Origin: Dugong dugon | Lineage: Eukaryota; Chordata; Mammalia; Sirenia; Dugongidae | Length of the DNA stretch: 64,000 nucleotides | NCBI GenBank assembly: GCA_030035585.1 | Contig: CM057462.1 | Coordinates: forward strand, 112,215,234-112,279,233 | Reading direction: 5' to 3' | Shown: one piece after another, positions 31,623 through 42,915 of the stretch | Position numbering within the stretch: position 1 is the first letter of the stretch | How the letters are laid out: every line of letters begins with the position of its first letter | Program-made: the position numbers and the translations under genes | Notes under the pieces: generated by a model | Told to the model about the DNA's origin: nothing | Databases searched by the model: none | Seen by the model: only the letters and a program-made list of their open reading frames with translations

Positions 31623-33955
31623 TCAGTTCCAACTCGTAGTGACTCTATTTATGACAGAAAGAAACGCTGCCCAGTCCTGCTCCATCCTCACAATCATTGC
31701 TATGTTTGAGGCAATTGTTGCAGCAACTGTGTCAATCAACCTCATTGAGGGTCTTCTTCTTTTTTGCTGACCCTCTACTTTACCAAGCATGCTATCCTTC
31801 TTCAGCGACTGATGCCTCCTGATAACATATCCAAAGTATGTGAGACGTAGTCTTGCCATCCTTGCTTCTAAGGACCATTCTGGCTGTACTTCTTCCAAGA
31901 CAGATTTGTTCATTCTTCTGGCAGTCCATGGTATATTCAATACTCTTCACCAACACTATAATTCAAAGGCATCAATTTTTATTCAGTCTTCCTTATTCAC
32001 TGTCTAGCTTACACATCCATATGAGGGGATTGAAAATTCCATGGCTTGGGTCAGGCACACTGTCTTAATCATCTAGTGCTGCTATAACAGAAATACCATA
32101 AGTGGATGGGTTTAACAAAGAGAAATTTATTCTTTCACAGTTTAGGAAGCTAGAAGCCCAAATTCAGGGCATCAGCCCCAGGGGAAGGCTTTCTCTGTCA
32201 GTTCTGGGGGAAAGTCCTTGTCATCAATCTCCCCCTGGTCTAGGAGCTTCTCAGCACAGGAACCATGGGTCCAAAGACATGCTCTGCTCTCAGCATCACT
32301 TCTTGGTGGTATGAGGTCCCCATGGCTCTGTGCTTGCTTGTGTCTTTTATATTTCAAAAGAGATTGGTTTAAGACACAACCTAGTCTTGTAGATTGAGTC
32401 CTGCATCATTGACATAACTGCTTTAAACCTACTTCATTAACATCATAGAGGTAGGATTTACAACACAAAGGAAAATCACAACAGATGACAAAATGGTGGA
32501 CAGTAACATAATACTGGGAATCATGGCCTAGCTAAATTCACATTCATTTTGGGGGGACACAATTCAATCCATAAAACAGACCTTAGTCCTCAAAGTGATA
32601 TCTTCTCTTTTCAACACTTTAAAGAGGTCTTTTTAGCAGATTAGCCCAATGTACTATGTCGTTTGATTTCTTGACTGCTGATTCCATGGGCGTTGATTGT
32701 AGATCTAAGTAAAATTAAATCCTTGACAACTTCAATCTTTTCTCCGTTTATCATCATGTTGCTTATTGGTCTAGTTGTGAGGATTTTTATTTCTCTATGT
32801 TGAGGTGTAATACTTACTGAAGGCTGTAGTCTTTGATCTTCATCATTAAGTGCTTCAAGTCCTCTTCACTTTCAGCAAGCAAGTTTATATCATCTGCATA
32901 TTTCAGCTTGTTAATGAGTTTTCCTTCAATCCTGAAGCCACATTCTTCTTCACACAGTCCAGCTTCTTGGATAATTTGCTCCGCATACAGACTCAATAAG
33001 TACAACCCTGATGCACACCTTTTATGATTTTAAACCACACACTATCCTCTTGCTGTGTTTGAACAAATGCCTTTTGGTCTATGTACAGGTTCCTCATGAG
33101 CCAATTAAGTATTCTGGAATTCCCATTCTTTGCAATGTTATCCATAATTTATGATCCACACGGCTGAATAACTTTGCATACTCAATAAAACACAAGTAAA
33201 CATCTTTCTGGTATTCTCTGCTTTCAGCCAAGATCCATCTGACATCAGTAATGATATCCTTCATTCCACGTCCTCTTCTGACTCTGGCTTGAACCTCTGA
33301 CAGTTCCCTGTTGATGTACTATTGCAACCAGTTTTTAATTATCCTCAGCAAAATTTTACTTTCTATGATATTAATGATATTGTTTGGTAATTTACACAGT
33401 CTTTTGGGTCACCTTTCTCTGGAATGGGCATACATATAGCTTGCCTCCAGTTGGTTGGCCAAATAGCTGTCTTCCAAATTTCTTGGCATAAACAAGTGAG
33501 TGCTTCCAGTGTTGCATCCATTTGTTGAAACACCTTAGCTGGTATTTCATCAATTCCTGGACCTTGATTTTCCCTAGTGCTTTTCAGTGCCACTTGGACT
33601 TCCTCCTTCAGTGCTATCAGTTCTTGTTCTTGTGCTACCTCCTGAAATAGTTGAACATCAACCTATTCTTTTTTGTGCAATGACTCTGTGTATTCCTTCC
33701 ATCTTCTTTTGATGCTTCCTGCATTGTTCAATACTTTAACCATAGAATCCTTCAATATGGCAACTTGAGGCTTGGATTTTTTCTTCAGTTCTTTCAGCTT
33801 GAGAAATGCCAAGCATGTTCTTCCCTTTTGGTTTTCTGACTCCAAGTCTTTGCACATTTCATTATAATACTTTACTTTGTCTTCTTGAGCCACCCTTTGA
33901 AATCTTCTGTTCCATTCAATGAGAACTCTAGATATAATAATTTGGACATTCAAAT
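31623..33955 (-). pseudogene. RTE ORF2-like protein (RT and C-terminal parts), broken
   Basis: Open pieces on the minus strand: 33663-33953 (linker, lysine-rich), 33363-33593 (RT fingers, with GPGIDEIPAKVF and a PIPEKGDP stretch), 32814-33005 (palm, catalytic YADD at 32889-32900 intact) and 31623-31940 (C-terminal region). Intervening shifts and the inserted LTR break the frame. The protein would reverse-transcribe RTE RNA and is the likely partner for SINEs sharing its tail. The endonuclease is absent. Confidence 0.9.
32061..32578 (-). mobile_element. Solo LTR (MaLR/ERVL-related) inserted in the RTE
   Basis: It begins 'tgtcttaatcatctagtgct' and ends 'cacaattcaatccataaaac' followed by A, giving TGT...ACA ends. 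On the minus strand its first 30 bases resemble the MaLR LTR start also seen at 21331. It contains 'gagaaatttattctttcaca' and 'ggcctagctaaattcacatt'. The RTE sequence resumes directly afterwards. A clear target duplication could not be resolved because the flanks have diverged. Confidence 0.78.
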
Positions 33956-34190
33956 ACGTAATTTTATGTCATCTTTATAGATGTACTCTGGTGAGGCTGA
34001 TATCAGTGGTTGTAATGTCCTCACAACATCCAGCTGTATTTGGTACATACTAGGTGCTCAATAAACGTGCCTCAATTAAATTTTATTTATATTTTAATGG
34101 TAAAAATGTGAGAAATAGAAAGATTAGTAAGTTAACAGAGTTAATGGAAGACAGTGAAGCTTTATTTAGTACATAGGTTAGTGGTAGTCT
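33956..34190. other. Unassigned spacer with an L2/MIR-like fragment
   Basis: 'actaggtgctcaataaa' near 34049-34065 recalls the 3' end shared by ancient L2/MIR elements. The rest is featureless. Confidence 0.35.
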
Positions 34191-34738
34191 CCAAAGATAG
34201 CCCCTAAATTTCTCCTATCTCTGCACACACATACCACTCCTCACGTCTAGAGATGGGATTTATTTCAACTCTCCTTGAGTATGGGCTAGCTCTGTGACTA
34301 CTTTGACAAATAGAATGTGACTGCAGTGACATCCTGTGAATTAAATAACACCCAGAACATAAGAGAATTGGTGGCTTCTGATTCCTTCCTCTTAAATGAA
34401 TAGGTCTTGAGTTGTTCTCCCTTGAGGCCCTACCTCCGTGTTCTAAGAAGCCCAAACCATGTAGAGAGGGAATATGGAAGAAAACTGAAGTGCTTTGATC
34501 AATAGCTCCAGCTAAGACCCAAGAACCAGTATCAACTGCCAACAATGTGAGTACCCGTATTAGACATTCCAGTCAAGACCCAAATGACTGCAGCCTCATC
34601 AATCATGTGGAACAGAAGAAATGCTCAGCCAGGTCCACAGAATCACGCAAAAAATAAAAAAAAATTGCTGTTTTAAGCCAATAGTTGTTGAGAGGGGTGT
34701 GATTTGTTACACAGCAACAGATTACTTAAACAGATCCT
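34191..34738 (+). mobile_element. MaLR-type LTR (old)
   Basis: It opens with 'agtctccaaagatagcccct' and ends with 'gctgttttaagccaatagtt' and 'gttacacagcaacagattac'. That ending is the typical polyadenylation/end region of a MaLR-like LTR. Fairly diverged; family name uncertain. Confidence 0.55.
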
Positions 34739-34852
34739 ATTAACTTTGGAATTATGTTGCTAAAGCCATCCAGTATAGGAAAAAAAAGACTCTTTTGTTC
34801 CATATTAAGTACCAATTTGTGTGCTTTTGTCATTTTTTTTGTCCTTTCACAG

Positions 34853-35006
34853 GTACAAAGAAAGTAGTGAAAAAATACTCTGAACTTGACCATGTGATGA
34901 AAACGCTTCTGAGTAACATCAAGACTACAATGGCACTTGAGACAAAAAATCTCGCAGACACCTGTCCGTTCTTTAAAAGTGTGTAAGACTTGAGAGACAT
35001 AATAAA
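34853..35006 (+). CDS. Possible terminal coding exon of an unidentified gene
   Basis: A strong splice-acceptor-like sequence ends at 34852: a long pyrimidine tract with a T8 run, then 'tcctttcacag'. An open frame follows to a TAA at 34984-34986, about 44 codons in phase 1. An AATAAA polyadenylation signal lies at 35001-35006, only 15 bases after the stop. The peptide is lysine-rich at first (KKVVKKYSELDHVMK), then threonine/leucine-rich, with a single cysteine near the end (DTCPFFKSV). It has no transposon similarity that I recognise, and no upstream exon can be identified in the window. It could be a real last exon, an orphaned exon of a lost gene, or chance. I do not recognise the protein. 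Confidence 0.35.
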
Positions 35007-35429
35007 GTCACTGAAAGTCATTTGAAAATTTCTACTGTATACATTTTTATAAGATGCTATTTTTTTCACTTTTAAATTGCTTAATAATTATTGTTTAAAT
35101 TGAAATTAATTTTAAAATGTGCAATCCAATTCAGTGAATAAACTGGAAAGTGAGAGCTCTGGCCATGTTATTTCTGAGGTAATAATATGAGCCCAAGACA
35201 ATTGGGCAGGACATAATTTATTATTTTCACTTGATTTTTTCTTGTCTCAAACACTTGCTGCTGTCTTTTGATCTGGTCTAAGAATCGTTGTGACTTTTTT
35301 GTTCATTAAATGCACAGCAAAAACAAGTAAGTTTGAAAATCTGTGAAGGATCATTTCAGAGATACGTACTGGAGAAAAATCTACTGGAAAGGAAAAAATG
35401 TTGGTGGAAATTTAGTGATTATGAGTAAG
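35007..35429. other. Unassigned AT-rich DNA
   Basis: Follows the candidate terminal exon. A T-rich stretch at about 35055-35070 could serve as a downstream polyadenylation element, but this is not distinctive. Confidence 0.4.
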
Positions 35430-35590
35430 AATTCTACCACTGTTATTAATGAGCTGTGTAAAAAAATTGGTACATCAGGTTATCTTCACCAGGTGGTTGT
35501 TGTGAGGACGAAATGAGACAATGTATGCAATGCACACACATTGCCTGGTCTGTACCTAATGTACGTTTGGGAAAAAAAAAAAAAAAAAGC
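35430..35590 (+). mobile_element. MIR SINE remnant
   Basis: 'ggttgttgtgaggacgaaat' followed by 'gagacaatgtatgcaatgca' and 'ttgcctggtctgtacctaat' is the 3' half of a MIR in plus orientation. An A16 run follows at 35573-35588. Confidence 0.6.
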
Positions 35591-35935
35591 TTTTCCGGCA
35601 TTAAGTATCTAATTTGTAATGCTTGTGCAGACACTGAAAATAAAGTCTAACAGAGACACATTTTCAGCAATGAAATAAATATAAACACCAGTTTAGAGTC
35701 TAGTGGAAAATATTTAACAAATATACAACCCTTTTTGTATCAATATTATTAAATATGAAAGATGCATGAATTAATTCAATATAGCTTTGCAGCCTTTTAT
35801 CAGTTAATATATTATCCTGAAAATTCACAATTATTTCAATGGTGTGTCGATTAAATCTTTTTTTTTTTTTTTACAATACTTGGTAAGTAGAATGTTTCTA
35901 AAGAGTGTATGGGCACTACTCTTAGAATGCAAAGA
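35591..35935. other. Unassigned DNA with a T run
   Basis: AT-rich; T run of about 15 bases at 35859-35872. Nothing else recognised. Confidence 0.45.
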
Positions 35936-36822
35936 TGAGGGAAATACTAAAAAGACAATAGATAAGTGGTATCTTTGGTGAAGGGTGAGACAGTACACAA
36001 TACTGGGGAAGCCAGCACAACTTGTACAAGGAAAGGTCATGGAAGCTCCATAGACACATCCAAACTCCCTGTGGGACTGAATTGCTGGGTGGAGGGCTGT
36101 GGGGACCATGGTCTCAGGGAACATCTAGCTCAATTGGCATAACACAGTTTATAAAGACAATGTTCTACATTCTACCTTGGTGAGTAGCGTATGGGGTCTT
36201 AAAAGCCTGTGAGCAGTCATCTAAGATACTCCACTGGTCTCACTCCTTCGGGAGCAAGGGAGAATGAAGAAAACAAGACACAAGGGGAAGATTAGTCCAA
36301 AGGACTAATGGACCACAGCTACGAAGGCCTCCATCAGACTGAGTCCAGTACAACTAGATGGTGCCCGGCTACCACCACTGACTGCTCTGACCAGGATCAC
36401 AACAGAGGGTCCTGGACAGAGCTGGAGAAAAGTGTAGAACAAAATTCTAACACACACACAAAAAGACCAGACTTACTGGCCTGACAGAGACTGGAGAAAC
36501 CCCAAGCATATGGCCCCAGACACCCTGTTAGCTCAGTGGTGAAGTCACTCCCGAGGTTCACCATTCAGCCAAAGGTTAGACAGCTCCATAAAACAAAACA
36601 AGACTAATGGGGCACAACAGTCCAGGAACAAGTATTAGAAGGCAGGAAGGGACAGGAAAGCTGGTATTAGGGAAACCAGGGTTGAGAAGGGGCAGTGTTG
36701 ACATGTCATGGGGTTGTTAACCATTGTCATAAAACAATATGTGTACTAACGGTTTAATGAGAAACTATTTGTTCTGTAAACTTTCATCTGAAGTACAATT
36801 AAAAAAAAAGAAAAAAAAATGC
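35936..36822 (+). mobile_element. 5'-truncated L1 tail, single-module 3' end
   Basis: It starts inside the L1 3'UTR ('atgagggaaatactaaaaag') and follows the common body. It ends with one module A only ('ggggttgttaaccattgtca', 'aaactatttgttctgtaa') before the A tail at 36800-36822. Module B and the second module A seen in other copies are absent, which makes it a useful contrast. Confidence 0.92.
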
Positions 36823-36884
36823 AAGTAAGTGTTTTATTGGCTTACAATCATCCCTGTATCACTTTTAGTTAATTTTGAATAATA

Positions 36885-36940
36885 AAAAAGAACCTGTTGC
36901 CATCAAGTTGATTCTAATTCATATTGACCCTATATAGTAA
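36885..36940 (-). mobile_element. Short AfroSINE tail fragment
   Basis: 'aagaacctgttgccatcaag' and 'tgattctaattcatattgac' are a decayed complement of the AfroSINE tail; the tRNA-like head is missing. Confidence 0.6.
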
Positions 36941-38532
36941 AAATCAAATCAGTTTTGCTTATTGTTAGATACTTTTTTATTTTATTTACAGAGAAATAAA
37001 ATAAATGAAAAAAATCTGAGATACAATTTGTTCAACTTCATTTTTCAGGCCAAGAATCTGAGACTGAGGAAATAAATTTGCCTATATCACACTTTTTTAA
37101 TTTTATAAAACTGAATTAATAAAAATATTTTTGACATGATTTAATTTACTACTGAAGACAACAAAAACATTATGAGAACAATATAGCTCTATATACGCAA
37201 ACTTGAACACCATTCAGTTCACCACGTTAGTCATAAAATGGAAAATTTTCTTTTCCTGTGAAAAATATAGACTTGCAATCATTGTACGATTTTTCAGTGA
37301 CTTCAGCTATGATTACTTCTTCTTCAAAAATTTACATTGAGTGAAAATGACACCATAATGTCTGAAAGTATAATAATAGACTCAAGAAAAATTGTGACAC
37401 TCTAGAGAATATCTGTTGAAGATCTATAAACATTCTGATAGAAAATAATAGTTTTAAAACCAGTTTTTATACAACATTCCCATAAGATTCTTTATTTTTT
37501 ATGATTTGAAATTAAATTGCCTTGGTAAAACCAAGGATTATCTCTGACACATTTATTTTGTAAAATGTAGTAGAAATGGAAGATCTTCTGATTTACAGTG
37601 TGATGTTTCACAAGGTTGATTAAATCTAAGTGATAACCCTTGAGTAACACCGTTTAACTCTCCATTCCATTGTAAGTGTCATGAAGAATGAGCAAAAAAG
37701 TGAACTGAAACATGAGATGATCAATGGTCAAATACAATGAGACATAAAACAAACACAATGAAAGACACTGAAGTCTCTTATTTGATTTTCTTTCCTGTAC
37801 CCACCCTAAGCTATTTTTCTCAAAGTACAGTTCATTGTTTCAATCTTTAGAGAACAAAATCTATTACACAGTCCCTTAGGTGGCTCAAGAAAGGGTAAAG
37901 CAAGCCTGAACTTTGCTCTTTGCATTAATTCAAACCTTTGTTTTCTATTTTTCTCTATATTAATGAGACATATGACACTAATAAGCTAAATTAAATTGGC
38001 TGAGGCATTTGGTTTTAGGATTAAATATAACATTTCCAACTTTTCTAATTGTTTTTGTGTCAATAGTAAAAACTAGTGACCTATGAGCACCATTGGTTAT
38101 GTGTTTCATTCCATAATGGTTAACGAAAAATCTGCATGTGAGAATATCTAACTTTAAACAGCAACTATATTCCTTAATAAGGATGCTGTGTACATCAGAG
38201 TCCCTTATTTTTTTCATTTAATATATTTTTATACGTGACATATTTTAGAAATATGAATTACGTATTTATTTAGATAAAATGAAATAATGTAATTCTTCTA
38301 CCTATATGGTAATTTTATAAGAGTAGACATATTTTTGATTTGTAACAATAAGGGACATTATTATGCACATATATCACATCAAGATATTAGTTTTCAAGCA
38401 ATGTGCTCATAAACAAATAAGTAATAGTACATTTTTTTAAACAACAAATTTACAGAACACCTGCAGTCAACCAAAATAAACAATATAGTAATTGGTATGT
38501 CACCAATTCATAGCTATTTCTAGAAGATTTTG
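36941..38532. other. Unassigned AT-rich DNA
   Basis: About 1.6 kb with no gene or repeat that I can support. The open frame at 37978-38217 (minus) shows nothing beyond chance. Confidence 0.5.
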
Positions 38533-38826
38533 TTCTTGTTAGGTGCCATCAAGTTGGTTCTGACTTATAGCAAACCTACAAATAACAGAACAAAACACTG
38601 CCTAATCCTATGCCATCCTCACAATCTTTGCTATGCTTGAGCCCTATTGCTGCAGCCACGGTGTCAATCCATCTAATTGAGGGTCTTCTTCTTTATCACT
38701 CACCATTTACCTTACCAAGCATGATGTCCTTCTCCAGGCACTAGTCCCTCCTGATAACATGTCCAAAGTACAAGAGATGAAGTCTCTTCATCTTCACTTT
38801 CAAGGAACACTCTGGCTGTACTTCTT

Positions 38827-38896
38827 TTTTTTTGTTTTTCAATTGCACTTTAGGTGAAAGTTTACAGCTAAAGTTAACTTCTCATACAGAAATTTA
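38827..38896 (-). mobile_element. Very short L1 tail in the RTE, 8 bp target duplication
   Basis: The minus-strand insert consists only of L1 module A' end ('aattgcactttaggtgaaag', 'acttctcatacagaaattta') and its tail, seen as a T run. 'tacttctt' is repeated at 38819-38826 and 38897-38904. At 70 bp it is an extreme case of 5' truncation. Confidence 0.85.
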
Positions 38897-38976
38897 TACT
38901 TCTTCAAAGACAGATTTGTTCATTCTTTTGGCAGTCTATTGTGCATTCAATATTCTTTGCCAACACCATAATTCTT

Positions 38977-39919
38977 TTCTTTTTTTTTAATTGTACTTCA
39001 GGTGAAGGTTTACAGAACAAATAGTTTCTCATTAAACAGTAGTACACATATTGTTTAATGACATTGGTTGACAACCCCACAACATGTCAACCCTCTCCCT
39101 TCTCAACCTTTTTTTTTTTTTTTTTTTTTGGTGAAAATATACATAGCCAAAGATACACCATTTCAAAAATTTCTACATGCACAGTTCAGTGACATCGACT
39201 ATGCTCTTCCAATTGTGCTGCTATTTTTACTTTAGATGAAGGTTTACAGATCAAAATAGTTTCTCATTAAACAGTTAGTACACATGTTGCCCTATGACAA
39301 TGGTTAACAACGTCACTACACATCAACACTGTCCATACTCAACCTTGGGTTCCCTATCACCAGCTTTCCCGTCTCTTTCTGACTTCTAGTCCTTGTCCCT
39401 GGACTGCTGTGCCTCATTAGTCCTGTTTTGTTTTACGGGGCCATCCAATCCCCAGTTGAACGGTGAACCTCGGAAGTGACTTCACCACTGAGCTAAAAGG
39501 GTGTCTCGGGGCCATACTCTCAGGGCTTTTCCAGTCTCTGTTAGGCCAGTAAATCTTGTCTTTTTTTGTGTGTGTTAGAATTTTGTTCTACATCCTTCTC
39601 CAGCTCTGTCCAGAACCCTCTGTTGTGATCCCGGTCAGAGCAGTCAGTGGTAGTAGCTGGGCACCATCTAGCTGTACTGGACTCAGTCTGGTGGAGGCCT
39701 TGGTAGCTGTGGTCCATCAGTCCTTTGGACTAATCTTTTCCTTGTATCCTGTTCTCTTCATTCTCCCTTGCTCCCGAAGGGGTGAGACCAGTGGAGTATC
39801 TTTGATGGCTGCTCACAGACTTTTAAGACCCCAGATGGTGCTCACCAAGGTAGAATGTAGAACATTGTCTTTATAAACTGTGTTATGCCATTTGAGCTAG
39901 ATGTTCCCCGAGAACACTG
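38977..39919 (-). mobile_element. L1 tail in the RTE, A-B-A' 3' end
   Basis: The minus-strand insert of about 940 bp covers the L1 3'UTR with modules in the order A', B (T22 run at 39109-39129), A, and then the common body. 'taattctt' is repeated at 38969-38976 and 39920-39927. The matching module architecture to the copies ending at 3880, 18453 and 27537 shows it is a property of a family and not of one locus. Confidence 0.93.
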
Positions 39920-41010
39920 TAATTCTTAAGGCATCAATTCTTCTTTGAACTTCCTTATTCATTGTCCAGCTTTAGCATGCATATGAGGGAATTGAAAATA
40001 TCATGGCTTGGGTCAGGTGCATCTTAGTCCTCAGAGTGATATCTTTATTTTTCAACACTTTAAAAACATCTTTAGCAGCAGATTTGCCCAGTGCTATGCA
40101 TTGTTTGATTTCTTGACTGCTGTTTCCATGGATGTTGATTTTGGATCCAACTAAAGTGAAATCCTTGAAAACTTCAAAATTTTCTCCATTTATTGTGATG
40201 CTGCTTATTGGTCCTGTTGTGAGGATTTTTATTTTGTTTATGTTGAGGTGGAATCCATACCGAAGGCTGTAGTCTTTGATCTTCATCAATAAGGGCTTCT
40301 TAGCAAAGAAGCACAAAGTCCTCTTTGCTTTCAGGAAGCGGTGTTGTATCATCTGCATATATCAAGGTATTCCTCCAGTCCTGATGCCTCATTCTTCTTG
40401 GTGTAGTCCAGCTTCTCCAATTATTTGCTTAGCATACGGATTGAATAAGTATGGTGAAAGGATACAATCATGATGCACACCTTTCCTGATTTTAAACCAT
40501 GCAGTATCCCCTTGTTCTGTTCGAATGACTGCCTCCTGGTCTATGTACAGGCTTCACATGAGCACAAGTAAATGTTCTGGAATTCCCATTCTTCTCAATG
40601 TTATCCATAATTTGTTATGATCCACACAGTTGAGTGCCTTTACATAGTCAATAAAACTCATTTAAACATCTTTCTAATATTATCTGATTTCAGCCAAGAG
40701 CCACCTGACATCAGCAATGATAACCCTCTTTCCATGTCCTCTTCTAATTCTGGCTTGAACTTCTGGCAGTTTCTCCTTAATGTACTGCTGCAACTATTTT
40801 TGAAATATCTGCAGCAAAATTTTACTTGCATGTGATATTAATGGTATTGTTTGGTAATTTCAGCATTCTGTTGGATCTCCTTTCTTTGGAATGGGCACAA
40901 ATATCAATATCTTCCAGTCAGTTGGCCAGGTAGCTGTCTTCCAAATTTCTTGGTATAGACAAGTGAGTGCTTCCAGCGTTGGATCAGTTTGTTGAAACAT
41001 CTCAGTTAAT

Positions 41011-41264
41011 ACGCTTTCAGTCTATGAATTTGGTAGAAAATCTTTCTCACGTTACCTTTTAAGCTACTACTCAGGAACTGTGGAGCTAAAGTAAATGCTC
41101 AATATTTTTTTAATTAATATGGAACATTTGAAATATTATAGTAAGGGGAAGCTAATTTTAAACATCTTTAAAATCTTGAAATAATCAGAAACACTTTCTG
41201 TTCTGGCTTTTTTTTTTTTTTTTTTTTTGGTTGGTTGTTTTTTTCATCTCCACTATTGACAGTA
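41011..41264. other. Unassigned spacer with a T/GGTT run
   Basis: T run of about 20 bases at 41208-41228 followed by a TTGG-rich stretch. The left target-duplication copy of the next SINE is at its end (ttgacagta, 41256-41264). Confidence 0.5.
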
Positions 41265-41431
41265 AATTGCCCTGGTGGCGCAGAGGTTAAGAATTCGGCT
41301 GCTAACCAAAAGTTTGTCAGTTTGAATCCACCAGCCACTCCTTTGAAACACTATAGGGCAGTTCTACTCTGTCTTACAGGGTCACTATGAGCTGGAATTG
41401 ACTCAATGGCAATGGATTTGGTTTGGTTTTG
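41265..41431 (+). mobile_element. AfroSINE with exact 9 bp target duplication
   Basis: It begins 'ccctggtggcgcagaggtta' (A-box-like) and contains 'gtttgaatccaccagcc' (B-box-like) and 'gggtcactatgagctggaat'. It ends in 'ggcaatggatttggtttggt'. 'ttgacagta' is repeated exactly at 41256-41264 and 41432-41440. Confidence 0.94.
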
Positions 41432-41440
41432 TTGACAGTA

Positions 41441-42330
41441 GATAGCAAGTGTAGATTTAAGGAGTTTTTCATGTAATCCTACTAACCTCCACATTTTTTT
41501 TCCCTGAATTTCACTCAAGGCTTCTCTTTTTCTAGTCTTCTCATTTTTTATTTTCACCAGGATATTTATTAAAAGATTTTATTAAAACTCCAAAGTTCAA
41601 ATAGAATTCAGCAGTTATTTACTTGTTCTCTCATTTATTCATTTCATAAAAAATTATTAACCATATCCTGTGTGTTTGAGTCTGGAATTAATTCAATAAG
41701 ACATAGTCCTTCATCTCAAAGAGCTTCCCAGGGTGCAAAAAAACAAGTAAACAATTATGTGTTAAATTATTGCATGATAACAGGATAACTACAACCATGC
41801 TAGTCAAAAGAAGATGTGTTAAAAAAGAGAGAGAGAGAGCACTCTGGTACAAAGAATTTCGACAAACACCAATGGCATCACTTGACACAGACTTAGCTTG
41901 GAAACTCATAGCAGAAGAGTCATCAAATATATCTCCTGCTCTACCCTCTTGGTAACCTGTGAAGAGGCAATGTGAGTCAGGCACTACTAGAAGCTCATTG
42001 GGTTGTGCTTCTGGTGATAGATAATGATAATCTGATTTATGACAGAAGGAATAAATATAAAAAATCCATAACAGTTGCTTACTGAAAAAACTTCTTTGTA
42101 TAAAATAGATACCATTTTTAAATAGTAAAATATAATTTATATCTTAACTGATCTTTTAGGTTGTTATTATAAACTGGCTCTTCTCTCGTCATTCCCGATT
42201 TTAAGGTCTGTATCTGGATCTAGGACCCTTGGAGTTGGTGTTTATATAAATCCAAGTCATTAAGGGAAAAAGAGAATAAGGACCCAAGAAGTACATTCTC
42301 TTCCTATGCCCTGATATCCTGCCAGGCTTA
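41441..42330. other. Unassigned DNA
   Basis: Contains an (AG)n stretch at 41825-41839. The part near 41690-41760 has the feel of an ancient, unnamed repeat. No gene is supported. Confidence 0.45.
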
Positions 42331-42728
42331 GCTGTGGATGTGCTCCTATATGCATTCACTGGGCTTCATAAGCTCCCAGATGATGAAGTGGGGGATGATA
42401 GTCTCAAATATTCCCGCATTTATCTGCACTGGAATTTGTTGATATATTTTATTATGTTTTCCAGTATCACAATACTAGCAGATTGCAACAGGGTACCCCT
42501 TGTTCAACAAAAAGAACTCTTAGGTTGTGTTCTCTTTCAGCTAATCCTACAATATTTTCAGAGACTCAAAAAAAAATTTGGATATTAATCCAAGTGATCG
42601 GAATATTTCAGGCTCTGTTTCAGGTCCTGTCTATATACAGACTTGCCATGACCGCCTGTTCTATTTTACTCTTGGCCCACCAAGATGGTGTGTGGAAATT
42701 TTTAAAGATTTATTGCCTCCTAGGTTAC
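42331..42728 (+). pseudogene. Unidentified decayed coding stretch
   Basis: A frame opens at 42334 and runs 84 codons with a protein-like composition (charged stretch HKLPDDEVGDDSLKYSR). A second frame runs from 42578 with a similar character (a PSDRNISGSVSGPVYIQ stretch, then a CHDRLFYFTLGPPRW stretch). The two frames meet at an A9 run (42567-42575), so one slippage could have split a former single ORF. I do not recognise the family; retroviral, processed-gene and chance origins are all possible. No poly(A) tail or target duplication was seen. Confidence 0.3.
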
Positions 42729-42730
42729 AA

Positions 42731-42915
42731 CTGGGAGTCCCTGGATGGTGCAAATGGTTACACACTTGACTGCTAGCCGAAAGGTGAGCAGTTTGAACCC
42801 AGAAGTGACTCAGAAGACAGGCCTGGTGATCAGCTTCCTAAAGATCATGACCTTGAAAACCTTATGCACACATGAAGTTGCCATGAATCGGAATCAACTT
42901 GACAGCAACTAACAA
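42731..42915 (+). mobile_element. tRNA-derived SINE, long variant (AfroSINE-related)
   Basis: 'gtccctggatggtgcaaatg' (A-box-like), 'gaaaggtgagcagtttgaac', and the central segment 'acaggcctggtgatcagctt'. The end 'atgaatcggaatcaacttga' is followed by a CAACTAACAA tail. Confidence 0.88.

Larger units (their letters stand above)
31597..33955 (-). mobile_element. RTE/BovB-type LINE, 5'-truncated, split by an LTR
   Basis: The minus strand carries, from high to low coordinates, the linker after the endonuclease, the RT domain, the C-terminal region and the short RTE 3' tail (31597-31640, 'ttgttgttaggtgctgtcaa' on the plus strand). The endonuclease and 5'UTR are missing. An LTR (32061-32578) interrupts the region between RT and C-terminus. 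RTE elements are shorter than L1, have a single main ORF and end in short simple repeats, as here. Confidence 0.92.
38533..41010 (-). mobile_element. RTE/BovB-type LINE, 5'-truncated, holding two L1 tails
   Basis: Collinear with the RTE at 31597-33955. Pieces lie at 38533-38826, 38897-38976 and 39920-41010. The longest open piece (39972-40358, minus) covers the RT palm region, with the catalytic YADD codons at 40348-40359 just inside it. A local insertion ('ctttcaggaagcggtg' to 'gggcttcttagcaaagaag', about 40285-40335) disturbs the region next to the YADD box. The copy is 5'-truncated near 41010. The two insertions are described separately. Confidence 0.9.
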
